Positions 43,188 to 51,962 of a stretch of DNA of 64,000 nucleotides are shown in pieces. A program made the position numbers and the translations under genes. How positions within the stretch are numbered: the stretch's first letter is position 1; each line of letters opens with the position of its first letter. This stretch comes from CALCTE01 sp045585835 (GTDB taxonomy: Bacteria; Bacillota; Clostridia; Oscillospirales; CAG-272): assembly GCA_045585835.1 (NCBI GenBank), contig JAZMZG010000017.1:153028-217027 (forward strand). Reading direction: 5' to 3'. Under the pieces are notes generated by a model. That model saw only the letters and a list, made by a program, of their open reading frames with translations. It did not search any database and was not told where the DNA came from.

Positions 43188-45041
43188 ATGAGTATGGAAA
43201 AGGGCGGAATATCCGTTCAGACGGAGCATATATTCCCCATAATCAAAAAATGGCTTTATTCGGATAAAGACATTTTCTTGCGAGAATTGGTTTCAAACGC
43301 CTGCGATGCGTGTACGAAGCTCGGACGGCTTTACTCCTTGGGAGAGGTTAAAGACGTAGACCCCGATGCATTCCGTATCGACGTCGTTTTGGATAAGGAT
43401 GCCGGCACCGTAAGCATCAAGGATAACGGTATCGGTATGAGTGCCGACGAGGTCAAGAGATACATAAATCAGATTGCTCTTTCGGGCGCACTCGAATTTA
43501 TCGAAAAATACGATGAAAAGGACGGCTCGGGCGGTATAATCGGACACTTCGGACTCGGATTTTATTCGGCGTTTATGGTTGCCGATAAGGTGCAGATGTA
43601 CACGAAATCATATACCGATGCTACAGCGGTTTCTTGGGAATGCACCGAAGGCGGAAGCTATGAGATGCAGGAGGACGAAACGAGTGACGAGAGGGGCACT
43701 CTCATAGTGCTTCATATCTCTGAAGAGGAAAAGGAATATCTTGACGGTGCAAAGCTCCGTATGATATTGGAAAAATATTGCTCGTTTATGCCCGTGCCCG
43801 TATATTTTGACGACAGTACCTCTTGCGACTGCAAGGACGGTGAGTGCTCCCACGGGCACGGCCCCGTACAAATTAACGATACAAAGCCGCTTTGGACAAA
43901 AAATCCGTCCGAATGCGAAAAAGAGCAATACGCCGAGCTTTACAAAAAGCTCACGGGAGACTTCAAAGACCCGCTTTTCCACATTCATATAAACGCGGAC
44001 TACCCCTTGAACTTTAAGGGAATACTATACTTCCCCAAATATACGAACCAATACGAAAATATTGAGGGCGAGATAAAGCTCTACTATAACCAAGTGTTCG
44101 TTGCGGATAATATAAGAGAGATACTCCCCGACTATATGATAATGTTAAGGGGAGTGCTTGATTGCCCCGAGCTGCCGCTTAACGTATCAAGAAGCTATCT
44201 GCAAAATGACGCTTACTCCAAAAAAATCGCAAAGCACATATCGAAAAAGGTCAGCGACAAGCTATCGTCAATGTTCTCGACTGAGCGTGAAGAATACGAA
44301 AAGCTTTGGAACGATATAAAGACCTTCGTGCTTTTTGCATCTTTGCGTGACGAAAAATTTTTCGAAAGAGTAAAGGAAAATATACTTTTCAAAACAAGCG
44401 GGGACGAATATCTTACTCTCGCAGAATACAGAGAAAAAACGAAGGACACACACGAAAACAAGGTGTTCTATACCACCGACCCCGTAGCTCAAGCACAGTA
44501 CGTGTCAATGCTTGAAAAGCAAGGCGCTGCGATCGTGTTGTTTGACAGCGTGCTCGATATGCAATTTGCTTCACTTTTGGAAAGCAAGGATAGCGGACTT
44601 AAATTCTGCAGAGTAGACTCCGAGCTTTCACAGCTTATAAAAAGTGAAGACGGTGCTGAAATAAACGAAAACGCTTTAAAGGAGCTTTTCGGTGAGCTTT
44701 GCGGCAAAGACGTTCAAATAAACGTATGTCCTTTAAAGGACGGCGCTCCCTTAATACTCACCGTAGAAGAAAGCTCAAGACGAATGAGCGATATGCTCAA
44801 GATGTATCAAAGCTTCGGTCAAGGCAAAGGGCTTTCCTCTCTTGCCGAAAAAGAGGAGCTTTGCGTGAATTCGTCGCATCCCGTTATATCGGCTCTTGCA
44901 AACGCCGATAAAGAGAAGGCTATGCCCATCGCAAAGCAGCTCTTAAACCTTGCCCGCCTTATGCGCAGGCCGCTAAATGCCGAGGAAGCGGAGGACTTCA
45001 TGGGCGGAATCTGCGACATAATGCTTAAAACGCTTGAATAA
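43188..45041 (+). CDS. htpG: Chaperone HtpG (Hsp90)
   Basis: The protein has 617 residues, the usual HtpG length. N-terminal GHKL ATPase motifs are present: the catalytic Glu in LRELVSNACDA, DNGIGMS and the lid loop GHFGLGFYSAF. The middle and dimerisation domains follow. A short Cys-rich insert (CDCKDGECSHGH, near residue 215) is unusual for HtpG and might bind a metal. AGAAGGA precedes the ATG. It is cotranscribed with three exported proteins, an uncommon context. Confidence 0.95.
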   Translation: MSMEKGGISVQTEHIFPIIKKWLYSDKDIFLRELVSNACDACTKLGRLYSLGEVKDVDPDAFRIDVVLDKDAGTVSIKDNGIGMSADEVKRYINQIALSGALEFIEKYDEKDGSGGIIGHFGLGFYSAFMVADKVQMYTKSYTDATAVSWECTEGGSYEMQEDETSDERGTLIVLHISEEEKEYLDGAKLRMILEKYCSFMPVPVYFDDSTSCDCKDGECSHGHGPVQINDTKPLWTKNPSECEKEQYAELYKKLTGDFKDPLFHIHINADYPLNFKGILYFPKYTNQYENIEGEIKLYYNQVFVADNIREILPDYMIMLRGVLDCPELPLNVSRSYLQNDAYSKKIAKHISKKVSDKLSSMFSTEREEYEKLWNDIKTFVLFASLRDEKFFERVKENILFKTSGDEYLTLAEYREKTKDTHENKVFYTTDPVAQAQYVSMLEKQGAAIVLFDSVLDMQFASLLESKDSGLKFCRVDSELSQLIKSEDGAEINENALKELFGELCGKDVQINVCPLKDGAPLILTVEESSRRMSDMLKMYQSFGQGKGLSSLAEKEELCVNSSHPVISALANADKEKAMPIAKQLLNLARLMRRPLNAEEAEDFMGGICDIMLKTLE

Positions 45042-45051
45042 AAAGTTTTCA

Positions 45052-45087
45052 GAGGCTTTGTGCTTTTTGCAAAGCCTCGCCTTTTTA
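45052..45087 (+). terminator. Terminator of htpG
   Basis: Stem GAGGCTTTG/CAAAGCCTC, loop of 9 bases, followed by GCCTTTTT. Confidence 0.75.
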
Positions 45088-45110
45088 AAATAAACGAAGG
45101 AGGATGAAAA

Positions 45111-48100
45111 ATGCTTAATCTCGTATATACGAGTTCATACGGAAGCTCAACGAAATACTATCGCTCTATTCTCGAAAAGCTGACGAGCGAAGGTAAAAAA
45201 TGCTTTCTTTTCGTACCCGAAAGCTCCGTTTTGAAAACGGAACAAGAGCTGTTCTCCTCCCTCTGCCCCACTGCAAATCTCTGTTTTGACGTTTTGAGCT
45301 TTAAGAGGCTTACAAACCGTCTTGCAAGACAATACGGAGGACTGAAAAATTCCTTCGTCAGCGAAGAAGGAAAGATAATCCTTACCGCTCTCGCGTTAAA
45401 AGAATGCTTGCCGCTATTGACAAAATACACAACCCTTGCGGAAAATGAGGAATTTATAAAAAGCCTTTCCGAGCAGATAACAAAGCTCAAATCGCTCGTA
45501 TTTACCCCCGAGATGCTTTCCGATGCCGCATCAAAAGCAAGGGCTGCTCATCTTACGGTGACTGCCGATAAGCTTTCCGATATATCCGTCGTATATTCTG
45601 CATACGACACCTTGCTTCACCGTGACCTTTGGGATATGGGAGATAGGCTCATTTATGCGGCAACACAGCTCGAAGACGGCGACTTTTTTGCGGATTCATA
45701 CGTATTTTTCGACGGATTTTCGGGATTCACCCCCGCAGAGTACGCTATCATAAAGAAAATTATGAAAAGCTGCAAGGAGCTTTATTTCACCGTATTTGCA
45801 AACGAAGATGAAAAAAGCGAGGTCTTCGAAAAGCCTCTTGCAACAGCCGATACGATAAAAAGACTTGCAAATAAATGCTCCTTCCCTATATCGCTTCCGA
45901 CGCATCTTTGCGAAAAAAACGAAAAGGACGATCTTGAGCTTATACGAACGAGTCTATGGGACTCAACCGTACAGGATAAAGCAAGCGAAAACGTCAAGAT
46001 ATACGCCTGCGACGGCATAAGCGGTGAAGCGGAGCGCGCCGCCTCTATAGTGCTTAACCTTTGCAGAGAGCACGGCTATCAAATGAAAGATATCGCACTC
46101 TGCGCCGTAGAGCCATCTCTTTACGAGGGTATCTTGGACGCGGTTTTTGAAAAGCATAACATACCTCTGTTTATGTCCGTCAAAAATAATTTCTCCGAGT
46201 TTCCTCTATGTAAGCTCGTTTTTGCAAGTCTCTGCGCCGTGCATAACGGATTTCGCTGTGAGGATATGATGGGCGTACTCAAAAGCGCTCTTTCAAACGT
46301 ACCCGAAAAGCTTGCCGATTCGCTTGAGATATATGCTCGCACTTGGAATATAAGCGGCGGTCTTTGGCAGACCGATAAGGATTTCCCCTTTAACCCCGAT
46401 GGTTTCTCGGAAAAGGTAAGCTACAGAGGCGAAAAAATACTCGACGATGCAAATACGGCAAAGCGCCTGCTTGCAGTCCCTTTATACGATCTTGCCGATA
46501 AATTTAAGCTCGGACAGTGCGCAAAGGACTATGCTGTAGCTTTATATGAATATTTGAATGAACTGAAAGCAGAAGAAAAGCTCGACGCTCTTGCTGATTT
46601 TGACAAGGAGCAGGGAGATATATTTTTGGCAGAGCTGCAAAAACGCCTTTACGAAAGCTTTGTGCATATTCTTGAAGAATGCGTAGAGCTGTGCGGGGAT
46701 AAAAAGCTAAACTCGCGTCAATTTGAAGAAATACTGCTTCTTGCGATGAAGAGCCTTTCGCTTCAAGTCATTCCCACATCTATAGACGAAGTACAGCTTC
46801 TCTCACCCGCATCCTTATTCGGCACAAAGCCCAAAGCCTTGATAATACTCGGAGCCTGCGAGGGCATATTCCCCGGCAAACAGTCAAGCGACGGTTTCTT
46901 TACGAAGGCAGAGCTTCGTGCATTCGAAAGTCTCGGACTTGATCTCGGTGCGGATAAAGAAGATTTTTGCTGTGAGCCATTAAGGGAATTTTACTGTGCA
47001 GCAAGTCTTCCCACGGAAAAGCTGTTTGTTTTATACGATAAAAAATCACCGCCATCAATGGCGGTTCACCGTCTTGAAAAGCTGTTTTCCGCTTCCGATA
47101 TTACAGGTAAGCCTTTAGCGCTTGTCGGTATTCAGGCAATAGCCGACGCTTATGCGGAAAGCTCAGACGGTCTGCTTGCCGAAATACTTAAAAGCAAGGC
47201 GCCGAAGCTATATGAAAATACCGAAAAAAGCATATTCTTCACAGAAGAAAAAATAGACTCGGAGATAGCAAAAAAGGCGATAGGCGAAAACTACAGCATA
47301 AGCCCCTCAACAGTTGAAAGCTTCCGCCTTTGCAAGCTTTCGTGTTGGTGTAACCGTATCCTCTCGCTAAGAAGTGAGGACAAAGCGGAGCTGTCGGTAA
47401 TAGATATAGGAAAGTACATACACAGCATACTCGAAAAATTTATAAACGAATGTCTTGTAAGCGGAAAAAGCTTCAAGGATATGACAAACGGCGATATAAG
47501 CAAATGCGCGGAAAAAGGTGCCGAGGAGTTTATACACTCCGTTTTCGGCGGATTTGACGATAAAAGCAAGCGCTTTAAATATATAGTCACCCGCCTTCGA
47601 ATAAGCCTTGAGATGTTTATACGAAATATGGTCGAGGAATTCAAGCAAAGCAAATTCGTGCCGTGGAAAACCGAGCTTCCCATAGGAAGAGGGGACGTGC
47701 CGGGCCTTTGCGTCACTCTTGAAGACGGCGCAAAGCTTTCCGTAAACGGCATCACCGACAGAGTGGATATCTATAAAAAAGACGATGTGGCATATATAAG
47801 GGTCGTGGACTACAAAAGCGGCACAAAAAATTTCTCGTTAAAATATGTCGACCTCGGGCTCGATTTGCAAATGCTTATGTATCTCTTTTCCGTTTGTATG
47901 CTTGACGGTGACGAAGAGGGCAGAAAGCTCGTACCTGCGGGAGTGCTTTACAGCTCGCCTAAAAAAACAAGTCTTGCTCAAAATGACCTTTCCGCCGTTA
48001 TGGACGATACCATAATGCGAGAGTACGCCGCATCGGGAATATTCCTTGCGGATATCGACGTACTCACCGCTATGGATAAGGAGCTTTCGGGAAGATTTAT

Positions 48101-48335
48101 ACCCGTAAAGCTGAAAAAGGACGGCAGTTTCTATGCAAACAGTAACGTCATCAGCTCCGAAAGCTTCCAAAAGCTTCAAAATCAGCTTGAAGGTATACTC
48201 TCGGACATAGGAAAAGAAATGCGCGAAGGTCTTGCCGACGCACATCCGTATAACGACGGCGTGAGAGATGCATGCAAATACTGTAAGCTGCAAAGCCTAT
48301 GCAGACACGAAGAAACACTCTTAGAGGAAGAATAA
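45111..48335 (+). CDS. addB: AddB-type helicase-nuclease subunit with degenerate Walker A
   Basis: The protein has 1074 residues. The N terminus aligns with AddB (FVPESSVLKTEQEL), but the P-loop region reads SSYGSSTKYY where G-x-x-G-S-G-K-[S/T] is expected, so ATP binding is probably lost. The C-terminal third is the RecB-like nuclease with VDYKSG and LDLQMLMYLFS. The Fe-S staple cysteines are present: one near SCWCNRIL (~745) and three at CKYCKLQSLC at the end. AddB repairs double-strand breaks with AddA, which is not in the window even though the two genes are usually adjacent. AGGAGG precedes the ATG. Confidence 0.87.
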   Translation: MLNLVYTSSYGSSTKYYRSILEKLTSEGKKCFLFVPESSVLKTEQELFSSLCPTANLCFDVLSFKRLTNRLARQYGGLKNSFVSEEGKIILTALALKECLPLLTKYTTLAENEEFIKSLSEQITKLKSLVFTPEMLSDAASKARAAHLTVTADKLSDISVVYSAYDTLLHRDLWDMGDRLIYAATQLEDGDFFADSYVFFDGFSGFTPAEYAIIKKIMKSCKELYFTVFANEDEKSEVFEKPLATADTIKRLANKCSFPISLPTHLCEKNEKDDLELIRTSLWDSTVQDKASENVKIYACDGISGEAERAASIVLNLCREHGYQMKDIALCAVEPSLYEGILDAVFEKHNIPLFMSVKNNFSEFPLCKLVFASLCAVHNGFRCEDMMGVLKSALSNVPEKLADSLEIYARTWNISGGLWQTDKDFPFNPDGFSEKVSYRGEKILDDANTAKRLLAVPLYDLADKFKLGQCAKDYAVALYEYLNELKAEEKLDALADFDKEQGDIFLAELQKRLYESFVHILEECVELCGDKKLNSRQFEEILLLAMKSLSLQVIPTSIDEVQLLSPASLFGTKPKALIILGACEGIFPGKQSSDGFFTKAELRAFESLGLDLGADKEDFCCEPLREFYCAASLPTEKLFVLYDKKSPPSMAVHRLEKLFSASDITGKPLALVGIQAIADAYAESSDGLLAEILKSKAPKLYENTEKSIFFTEEKIDSEIAKKAIGENYSISPSTVESFRLCKLSCWCNRILSLRSEDKAELSVIDIGKYIHSILEKFINECLVSGKSFKDMTNGDISKCAEKGAEEFIHSVFGGFDDKSKRFKYIVTRLRISLEMFIRNMVEEFKQSKFVPWKTELPIGRGDVPGLCVTLEDGAKLSVNGITDRVDIYKKDDVAYIRVVDYKSGTKNFSLKYVDLGLDLQMLMYLFSVCMLDGDEEGRKLVPAGVLYSSPKKTSLAQNDLSAVMDDTIMREYAASGIFLADIDVLTAMDKELSGRFIPVKLKKDGSFYANSNVISSESFQKLQNQLEGILSDIGKEMREGLADAHPYNDGVRDACKYCKLQSLCRHEETLLEEE

Positions 48336-48337
48336 GC

Positions 48338-48374
48338 AAAATGCGTTCTTATTAAAATAAGGGCGCATTTTTTG
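48338..48374 (+). terminator. Terminator of addB
   Basis: AAAATGCG pairs with CGCATTTT and an inner CTTATT/AATAAG extends the stem; T run follows. Confidence 0.75.
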
Positions 48375-48400
48375 CCAATTTTTACAGCATACTTTAAGTT

Positions 48401-48430
48401 TGAATTGACTTTGCTTTATACGGCAATACT
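48401..48430 (+). promoter_or_regulatory. Candidate sigma-F/sigma-G-type promoter for sigG
   Basis: TGAATT, 18-base spacer, AATACT resembles the forespore consensus (TGnATA / CATACTA) more than sigma A. sigG is controlled this way in Bacillus and Clostridium. A direct repeat ATACGGCAA (48418-48426 and 48444-48452) spans the leader. Confidence 0.4.
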
Positions 48431-48463
48431 CCTTGTATACGATATACGGCAAGGAGTGATGAT

Positions 48464-49237
48464 ATGTTTTGCGGCAAGGTCGAAATTTGCGGTGTAAATA
48501 CCTCACACCTTAAAGTCTTGACGGGAAATGAAACTAAAGAACTGCTGATAAGGGTAAAAAACGGAGATAAAAAAGCAAGAGAAGAGTTAACGTGCGGAAA
48601 TTTAAAGCTCGTTTTAAGCGTTATGAAACGATTTTACTCTCGGGGAGAGTCAAGCGACGATTTATTTCAAGTGGGCTGTATAGGCCTTATGAAAGCGATA
48701 GACAATTTCGATATCTCACAAAACGTGCGCTTTTCAACTTATGCGGTGCCGATGATAATCGGCGAGATACGAAGATTTTTACGGGATAACAGCACTATAA
48801 GGGTTTCACGCTCTATAAAAGACCTCGCTTATCGCATATTAAAAGCGAAAGAAGCGCTTTGTATTGAGCTTTCAAGAGAGCCGACGCCCTCAGAGATCGC
48901 CAAAAATCTCAACGTTGCGGAATCGGAGATAAGTCTTGCGCTTGAAGCCGTGTCGGAACCCGTTTCGCTTCACGAACCGATATACAATGAGGGAAGAGAT
49001 ACCGTTTCGCTTGAAGATCAGATCAAAGACCCCAATGCAGACGACGATATTTTGATAGAGCAGATAGCCCTCTCTGACGCAATAAAAAAGCTCGGAGAAA
49101 GAGAAAAACGCATACTTTCAATGCGCTATTTCGACGGCAAAACGCAAATGGAAGTTGCGTCTATGATAGATATCTCGCAAGCACAGGTGTCAAGGCTCGA
49201 AAAGGCGGCTCTCGATAAAATTAAAAAAATGTTGTGA
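48464..49237 (+). CDS. sigG: RNA polymerase sporulation sigma factor SigG
   Basis: The protein has 257 residues, a sigma-70 family member with regions 2, 3 and 4. The N-terminal KVEICGVNTSHLKVL is the hallmark of SigG and separates it from SigF. Region 2 has DLFQVGCIGLMKAIDNFD and FSTYAVPMIIGEIRRFLRD; region 4 has the helix-turn-helix TQMEVASMIDISQAQVSRLE. SigG drives late forespore genes, so the organism very probably forms spores. AAGGAG lies 8 bases before the ATG. The usual spoIIGA-sigE neighbours are not present. Confidence 0.95.
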   Translation: MFCGKVEICGVNTSHLKVLTGNETKELLIRVKNGDKKAREELTCGNLKLVLSVMKRFYSRGESSDDLFQVGCIGLMKAIDNFDISQNVRFSTYAVPMIIGEIRRFLRDNSTIRVSRSIKDLAYRILKAKEALCIELSREPTPSEIAKNLNVAESEISLALEAVSEPVSLHEPIYNEGRDTVSLEDQIKDPNADDDILIEQIALSDAIKKLGEREKRILSMRYFDGKTQMEVASMIDISQAQVSRLEKAALDKIKKML

Positions 49238-49243
49238 AAACTC

Positions 49244-49272
49244 TTTACAAACGCAAAAAAATGTGATATGAT
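49244..49272 (+). promoter_or_regulatory. Sigma-A-type promoter of rpsO
   Basis: TTTACA, 17-base spacer, TATGAT; the transcript would begin near 49279. Confidence 0.8.
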
Positions 49273-49278
49273 ATGAAA

Positions 49279-49374
49279 GCCGATGACTCGGTATAGGGAT
49301 AATTATGCCCCTTTGGGTATGCCTCACGCCTTATTCTTGGTCAAGCGGTAATAAAATAAAATGAGGTAAGAAAA
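49279..49374 (+). promoter_or_regulatory. Structured rpsO leader, candidate S15 autoregulatory element
   Basis: A 96-base leader contains the hairpins CCGA-TGAC-TCGG and ATGCCC-CTTT-GGGTAT. CCTCA at 49322-49326 can pair with TGAGG at 49362-49366, masking the ribosome binding site. S15 represses its own mRNA through various leaders in many bacteria; this one may be another. Confidence 0.45.
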
Positions 49375-49635
49375 ATGACAGCACAGGAAAAAACAAACAT
49401 CATCAAAACTTATGCCGTTCACGAGGGTGACACAGGTTCTCCCGAGGTTCAGATCGCAGTTTTGACAACTCGCATCAATGAACTCAACGTTCACCTTGAA
49501 AAGAACCACAACGATCACCACAGCCGCAGAGGTCTTCTCAAAATGGTAGGTCACAGAAGAAACCTTCTCAACTACCTTCAGAAGAAGGACATCGAGCGTT
49601 ACCGTGCAATCAAAGCTAAGTTGGGACTCAGATAA
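49375..49635 (+). CDS. rpsO: 30S ribosomal protein S15
   Basis: The protein has 86 residues, the standard length. The rRNA-binding signature HKNDHHSR-type block appears as KNHNDHHSRRGLLKMVGHRR, followed by LLNYLQKKD. It binds the three-way junction of helices 20-22 in 16S rRNA early in 30S assembly. GAGGTAAG lies before the ATG and can be hidden by leader pairing. pnp follows downstream after a terminator, the conserved rpsO-pnp order. Confidence 0.98.
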   Translation: MTAQEKTNIIKTYAVHEGDTGSPEVQIAVLTTRINELNVHLEKNHNDHHSRRGLLKMVGHRRNLLNYLQKKDIERYRAIKAKLGLR

Positions 49636-49647
49636 GAGTCTCTTTTA

Positions 49648-49673
49648 AGGGGCGGTTTTTCCGCCCCTTTTTT
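49648..49673 (+). terminator. Terminator of rpsO
   Basis: Stem AGGGGCGG/CCGCCCCT, TTTTT loop, T run. Read-through into pnp may occur. Confidence 0.85.
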
Positions 49674-49700
49674 CCGAAAAGCATACGAAGGAGCATCTTT

Positions 49701-49754
49701 CTTTAGCAGTTATATGCATCGTAAAGTATCGTGCGGTGCGTATAAGTGCTAAAG
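49701..49754 (+). ncRNA. Long hairpin in the pnp leader
   Basis: The 5' arm (49701-49721) and the 3' arm (49734-49754) pair over 20 of 21 positions: 8 bp CTTTAGCA/TGCTAAAG, one G-G mismatch, then 12 bp TTATATGCATCG/CGGTGCGTATAA with two G-U pairs, around a 12-base loop. It ends 48 bases before the pnp ATG and is not followed by a T run, so it is not a terminator. Its place and shape recall the RNase III-cut autoregulatory stem of E. coli pnp. Confidence 0.6.
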
Positions 49755-49802
49755 GTTTCTCTTTCGTCTGAAAATATATTTTACAAAGAAAAGGAGAAAA
49801 CC

Positions 49803-51899
49803 ATGTTTGAGAATTATCGCACATTTACAATGGACCTTGCAGGCAGACCTCTCACGATTGAGACAGGCAAAATAGCACAGCTTGCAAACGCATCTTGCAT
49901 AGTAAGATACGGCGACACCGCAGTTCTTGCTTGTGCAACCGCATCAGCCGCTCCCCGTGACGGCATCGACTTTTTGCCCCTTTCCGTAGACTTCGAGGAG
50001 AGACTTTACTCCGTGGGTAAGATCCCCGGAAGCTGGAACCGCAGAGAAGGCCGTCCTCCCGAGAAGGCTATACTTTCTTCGAGAGTAATCGACCGACCCA
50101 TTCGCCCCCTCTTCCCCAAGGATCTTCGCAACGACGTTGTTTTGAGTCTTACCGTTATGTCCACCGACCCTGACTGCGAGCCCGAAGTAGCAGCTATGAT
50201 CGGTGCATCTCTTGCGCTCACCATCTCCGATATTCCTTGGAACGGACCTATCGCAGGCGTTCATGTGGGACTTGTTGACGGCAAGGTAGTAATCAACCCC
50301 AACGCCGCAGAAAGAGCAGTATCCGATCTTCAGCTTACCGTCGCTTCCAGCGAAAAGAAGGTAGTAATGATCGAAGCGGGCGCAAACGAAGTTCCCAACG
50401 ACGTTATGTTTAACGCTATCATGGAAGCTCACAAGGTAAACGGCGAGATAATCAAGTTTATAAACGATATTCAAAGCCAAATCGGCAAGGAAAAGTTTGC
50501 TTATCCTTCCGCAGAGGTTGACCACGATATGTTCGAGGCTATCAAGGCTGACGTTATCGAGGACGTTAAGCTTGCGCTCGATACAGACGACAAGACAGTC
50601 CGCGACGCAAGACTTCAACCCATCTACGAGGCAGTTCACGCAAAGTATGACGAGATATACCCCGACAGCACCGCTATGATAGACGAATGCATGTATAAGA
50701 TACAGAAATTCATCGTCCGCCGTTGGCTCCTTGACGAGCAAAAGCGTGTTGACGGACGCGGTATGGACGAGATTCGTCCCTTGGCGGCAGAGGTCGGACT
50801 CTTCAAGAGAGTTCACGGCTCGGGCCTTTTCACAAGAGGTCAGACACAGGTTCTCACCATAGCAACTCTCGGAAGCGGCGACGACGAGCAGATGCTCGAC
50901 GGAATCGACGGTGAGGACTCCAAGAGATATATGCACCACTACAATATGCCCGGCTATTCCACGGGTGAAGCAAAGGCCGTAAGAACTCCCGGCCGACGCG
51001 AAATAGGCCACGGTGCTCTCGCCGAGCGTTCACTCGTTCCCGTACTTCCCTCCAAGGAAGAATTCCCCTACACGATAAGACTCGTATCCGAAGTTGTTTC
51101 CTCCAACGGCTCTACATCTCAAGCATCCGTTTGCGGTTCTACTCTTGCACTTATGGATGCGGGCGTGCCCATCAAGGCTCCCGTTGCAGGTATCTCTTGC
51201 GGACTTATCACCGAGGGCGAGCGTTGGATGACGATGACGGATATTCAAGGCCTTGAAGACTTCTTCGGCGATATGGACTTTAAGGTTGCGGGCACGAAGA
51301 AGGGTATTACGTCCATTCAGATGGACCTCAAGATCGACGGTCTTACACCCGAGATCATCGCTCAGGCATTTGAGAAGACCTACGAAGGCAGATGCCACAT
51401 AATCGACGACGTTATTTTGAAGGCTATCGAAGCTCCCAGAAGCGACGTTTCCGAATATGCTCCCAAGATGCTCACTATGACAATACACCCCGACAAGATC
51501 CGTGAAGTTATCGGCTCCGGCGGTAAGGTAATTCAAAAGATCTGCGCAGATACGGGCGCAAAGATAGACATTGAGGACGACGGTTCCATCTTCATCAGCT
51601 GCGTATCCCGCGACGGCGCATACGAAGCAAAGAAGATAATCGAGGGCATCGTTCACGAGCCCGAGGTTGGCGAAGTTTACACGGGCAAGGTGCTTCGTAT
51701 TCTCCCCTTTGGCGCATTTATCGACCTCGGCAACGGCAGAGACGGTATGATACACATCTCCAAGCTCGACCACAAGCGTGTTGAGAAGGTTGAAGACGTT
51801 ATCAATATCGGCGACGACGTTACGGCAAAGATAATCGAAATCGACGAAAAGGGCAGAATCAATCTTTCAAGAAAAGCTTGCCTTCCCAAAGAAGAATAA
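49803..51899 (+). CDS. pnp: Polynucleotide phosphorylase
   Basis: The protein has 698 residues from ATG 49803, which has AAAGGAG upstream. Two RNase PH cores are separated by a helical linker; the KH domain (GSGGKVIQKI near 560) and S1 domain (GAFIDLGNGRDGMIH near 640) follow. The second core holds the catalytic SNGSTSQAS and MDFKVAGTKKG segments. It degrades RNA 3' to 5' with phosphate and works in the mRNA decay machinery. Codon use is biased, as in highly expressed genes. A structured leader precedes it. Confidence 0.98.
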   Translation: MFENYRTFTMDLAGRPLTIETGKIAQLANASCIVRYGDTAVLACATASAAPRDGIDFLPLSVDFEERLYSVGKIPGSWNRREGRPPEKAILSSRVIDRPIRPLFPKDLRNDVVLSLTVMSTDPDCEPEVAAMIGASLALTISDIPWNGPIAGVHVGLVDGKVVINPNAAERAVSDLQLTVASSEKKVVMIEAGANEVPNDVMFNAIMEAHKVNGEIIKFINDIQSQIGKEKFAYPSAEVDHDMFEAIKADVIEDVKLALDTDDKTVRDARLQPIYEAVHAKYDEIYPDSTAMIDECMYKIQKFIVRRWLLDEQKRVDGRGMDEIRPLAAEVGLFKRVHGSGLFTRGQTQVLTIATLGSGDDEQMLDGIDGEDSKRYMHHYNMPGYSTGEAKAVRTPGRREIGHGALAERSLVPVLPSKEEFPYTIRLVSEVVSSNGSTSQASVCGSTLALMDAGVPIKAPVAGISCGLITEGERWMTMTDIQGLEDFFGDMDFKVAGTKKGITSIQMDLKIDGLTPEIIAQAFEKTYEGRCHIIDDVILKAIEAPRSDVSEYAPKMLTMTIHPDKIREVIGSGGKVIQKICADTGAKIDIEDDGSIFISCVSRDGAYEAKKIIEGIVHEPEVGEVYTGKVLRILPFGAFIDLGNGRDGMIHISKLDHKRVEKVEDVINIGDDVTAKIIEIDEKGRINLSRKACLPKEE

Positions 51900-51905
51900 T
51901 TAAAG

Positions 51906-51941
51906 CAAGCTCCCCGTTTTTAGAAAAAGCGGGGAGCTTTA
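51906..51941 (+). terminator. Terminator of pnp
   Basis: Stem AAGCTCCCCG/CGGGGAGCTT with a 13-base loop; only a short T run follows. Confidence 0.7.
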
Positions 51942-51962
51942 CACTTTTGAAAGGCTACAGAT

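Noticed and set aside
49944..51011. Minus-strand open frame of 355 codons inside pnp
   Set aside because: It is antisense to conserved PNPase coding sequence with strong codon bias; no ribosome binding site or recognisable protein features.
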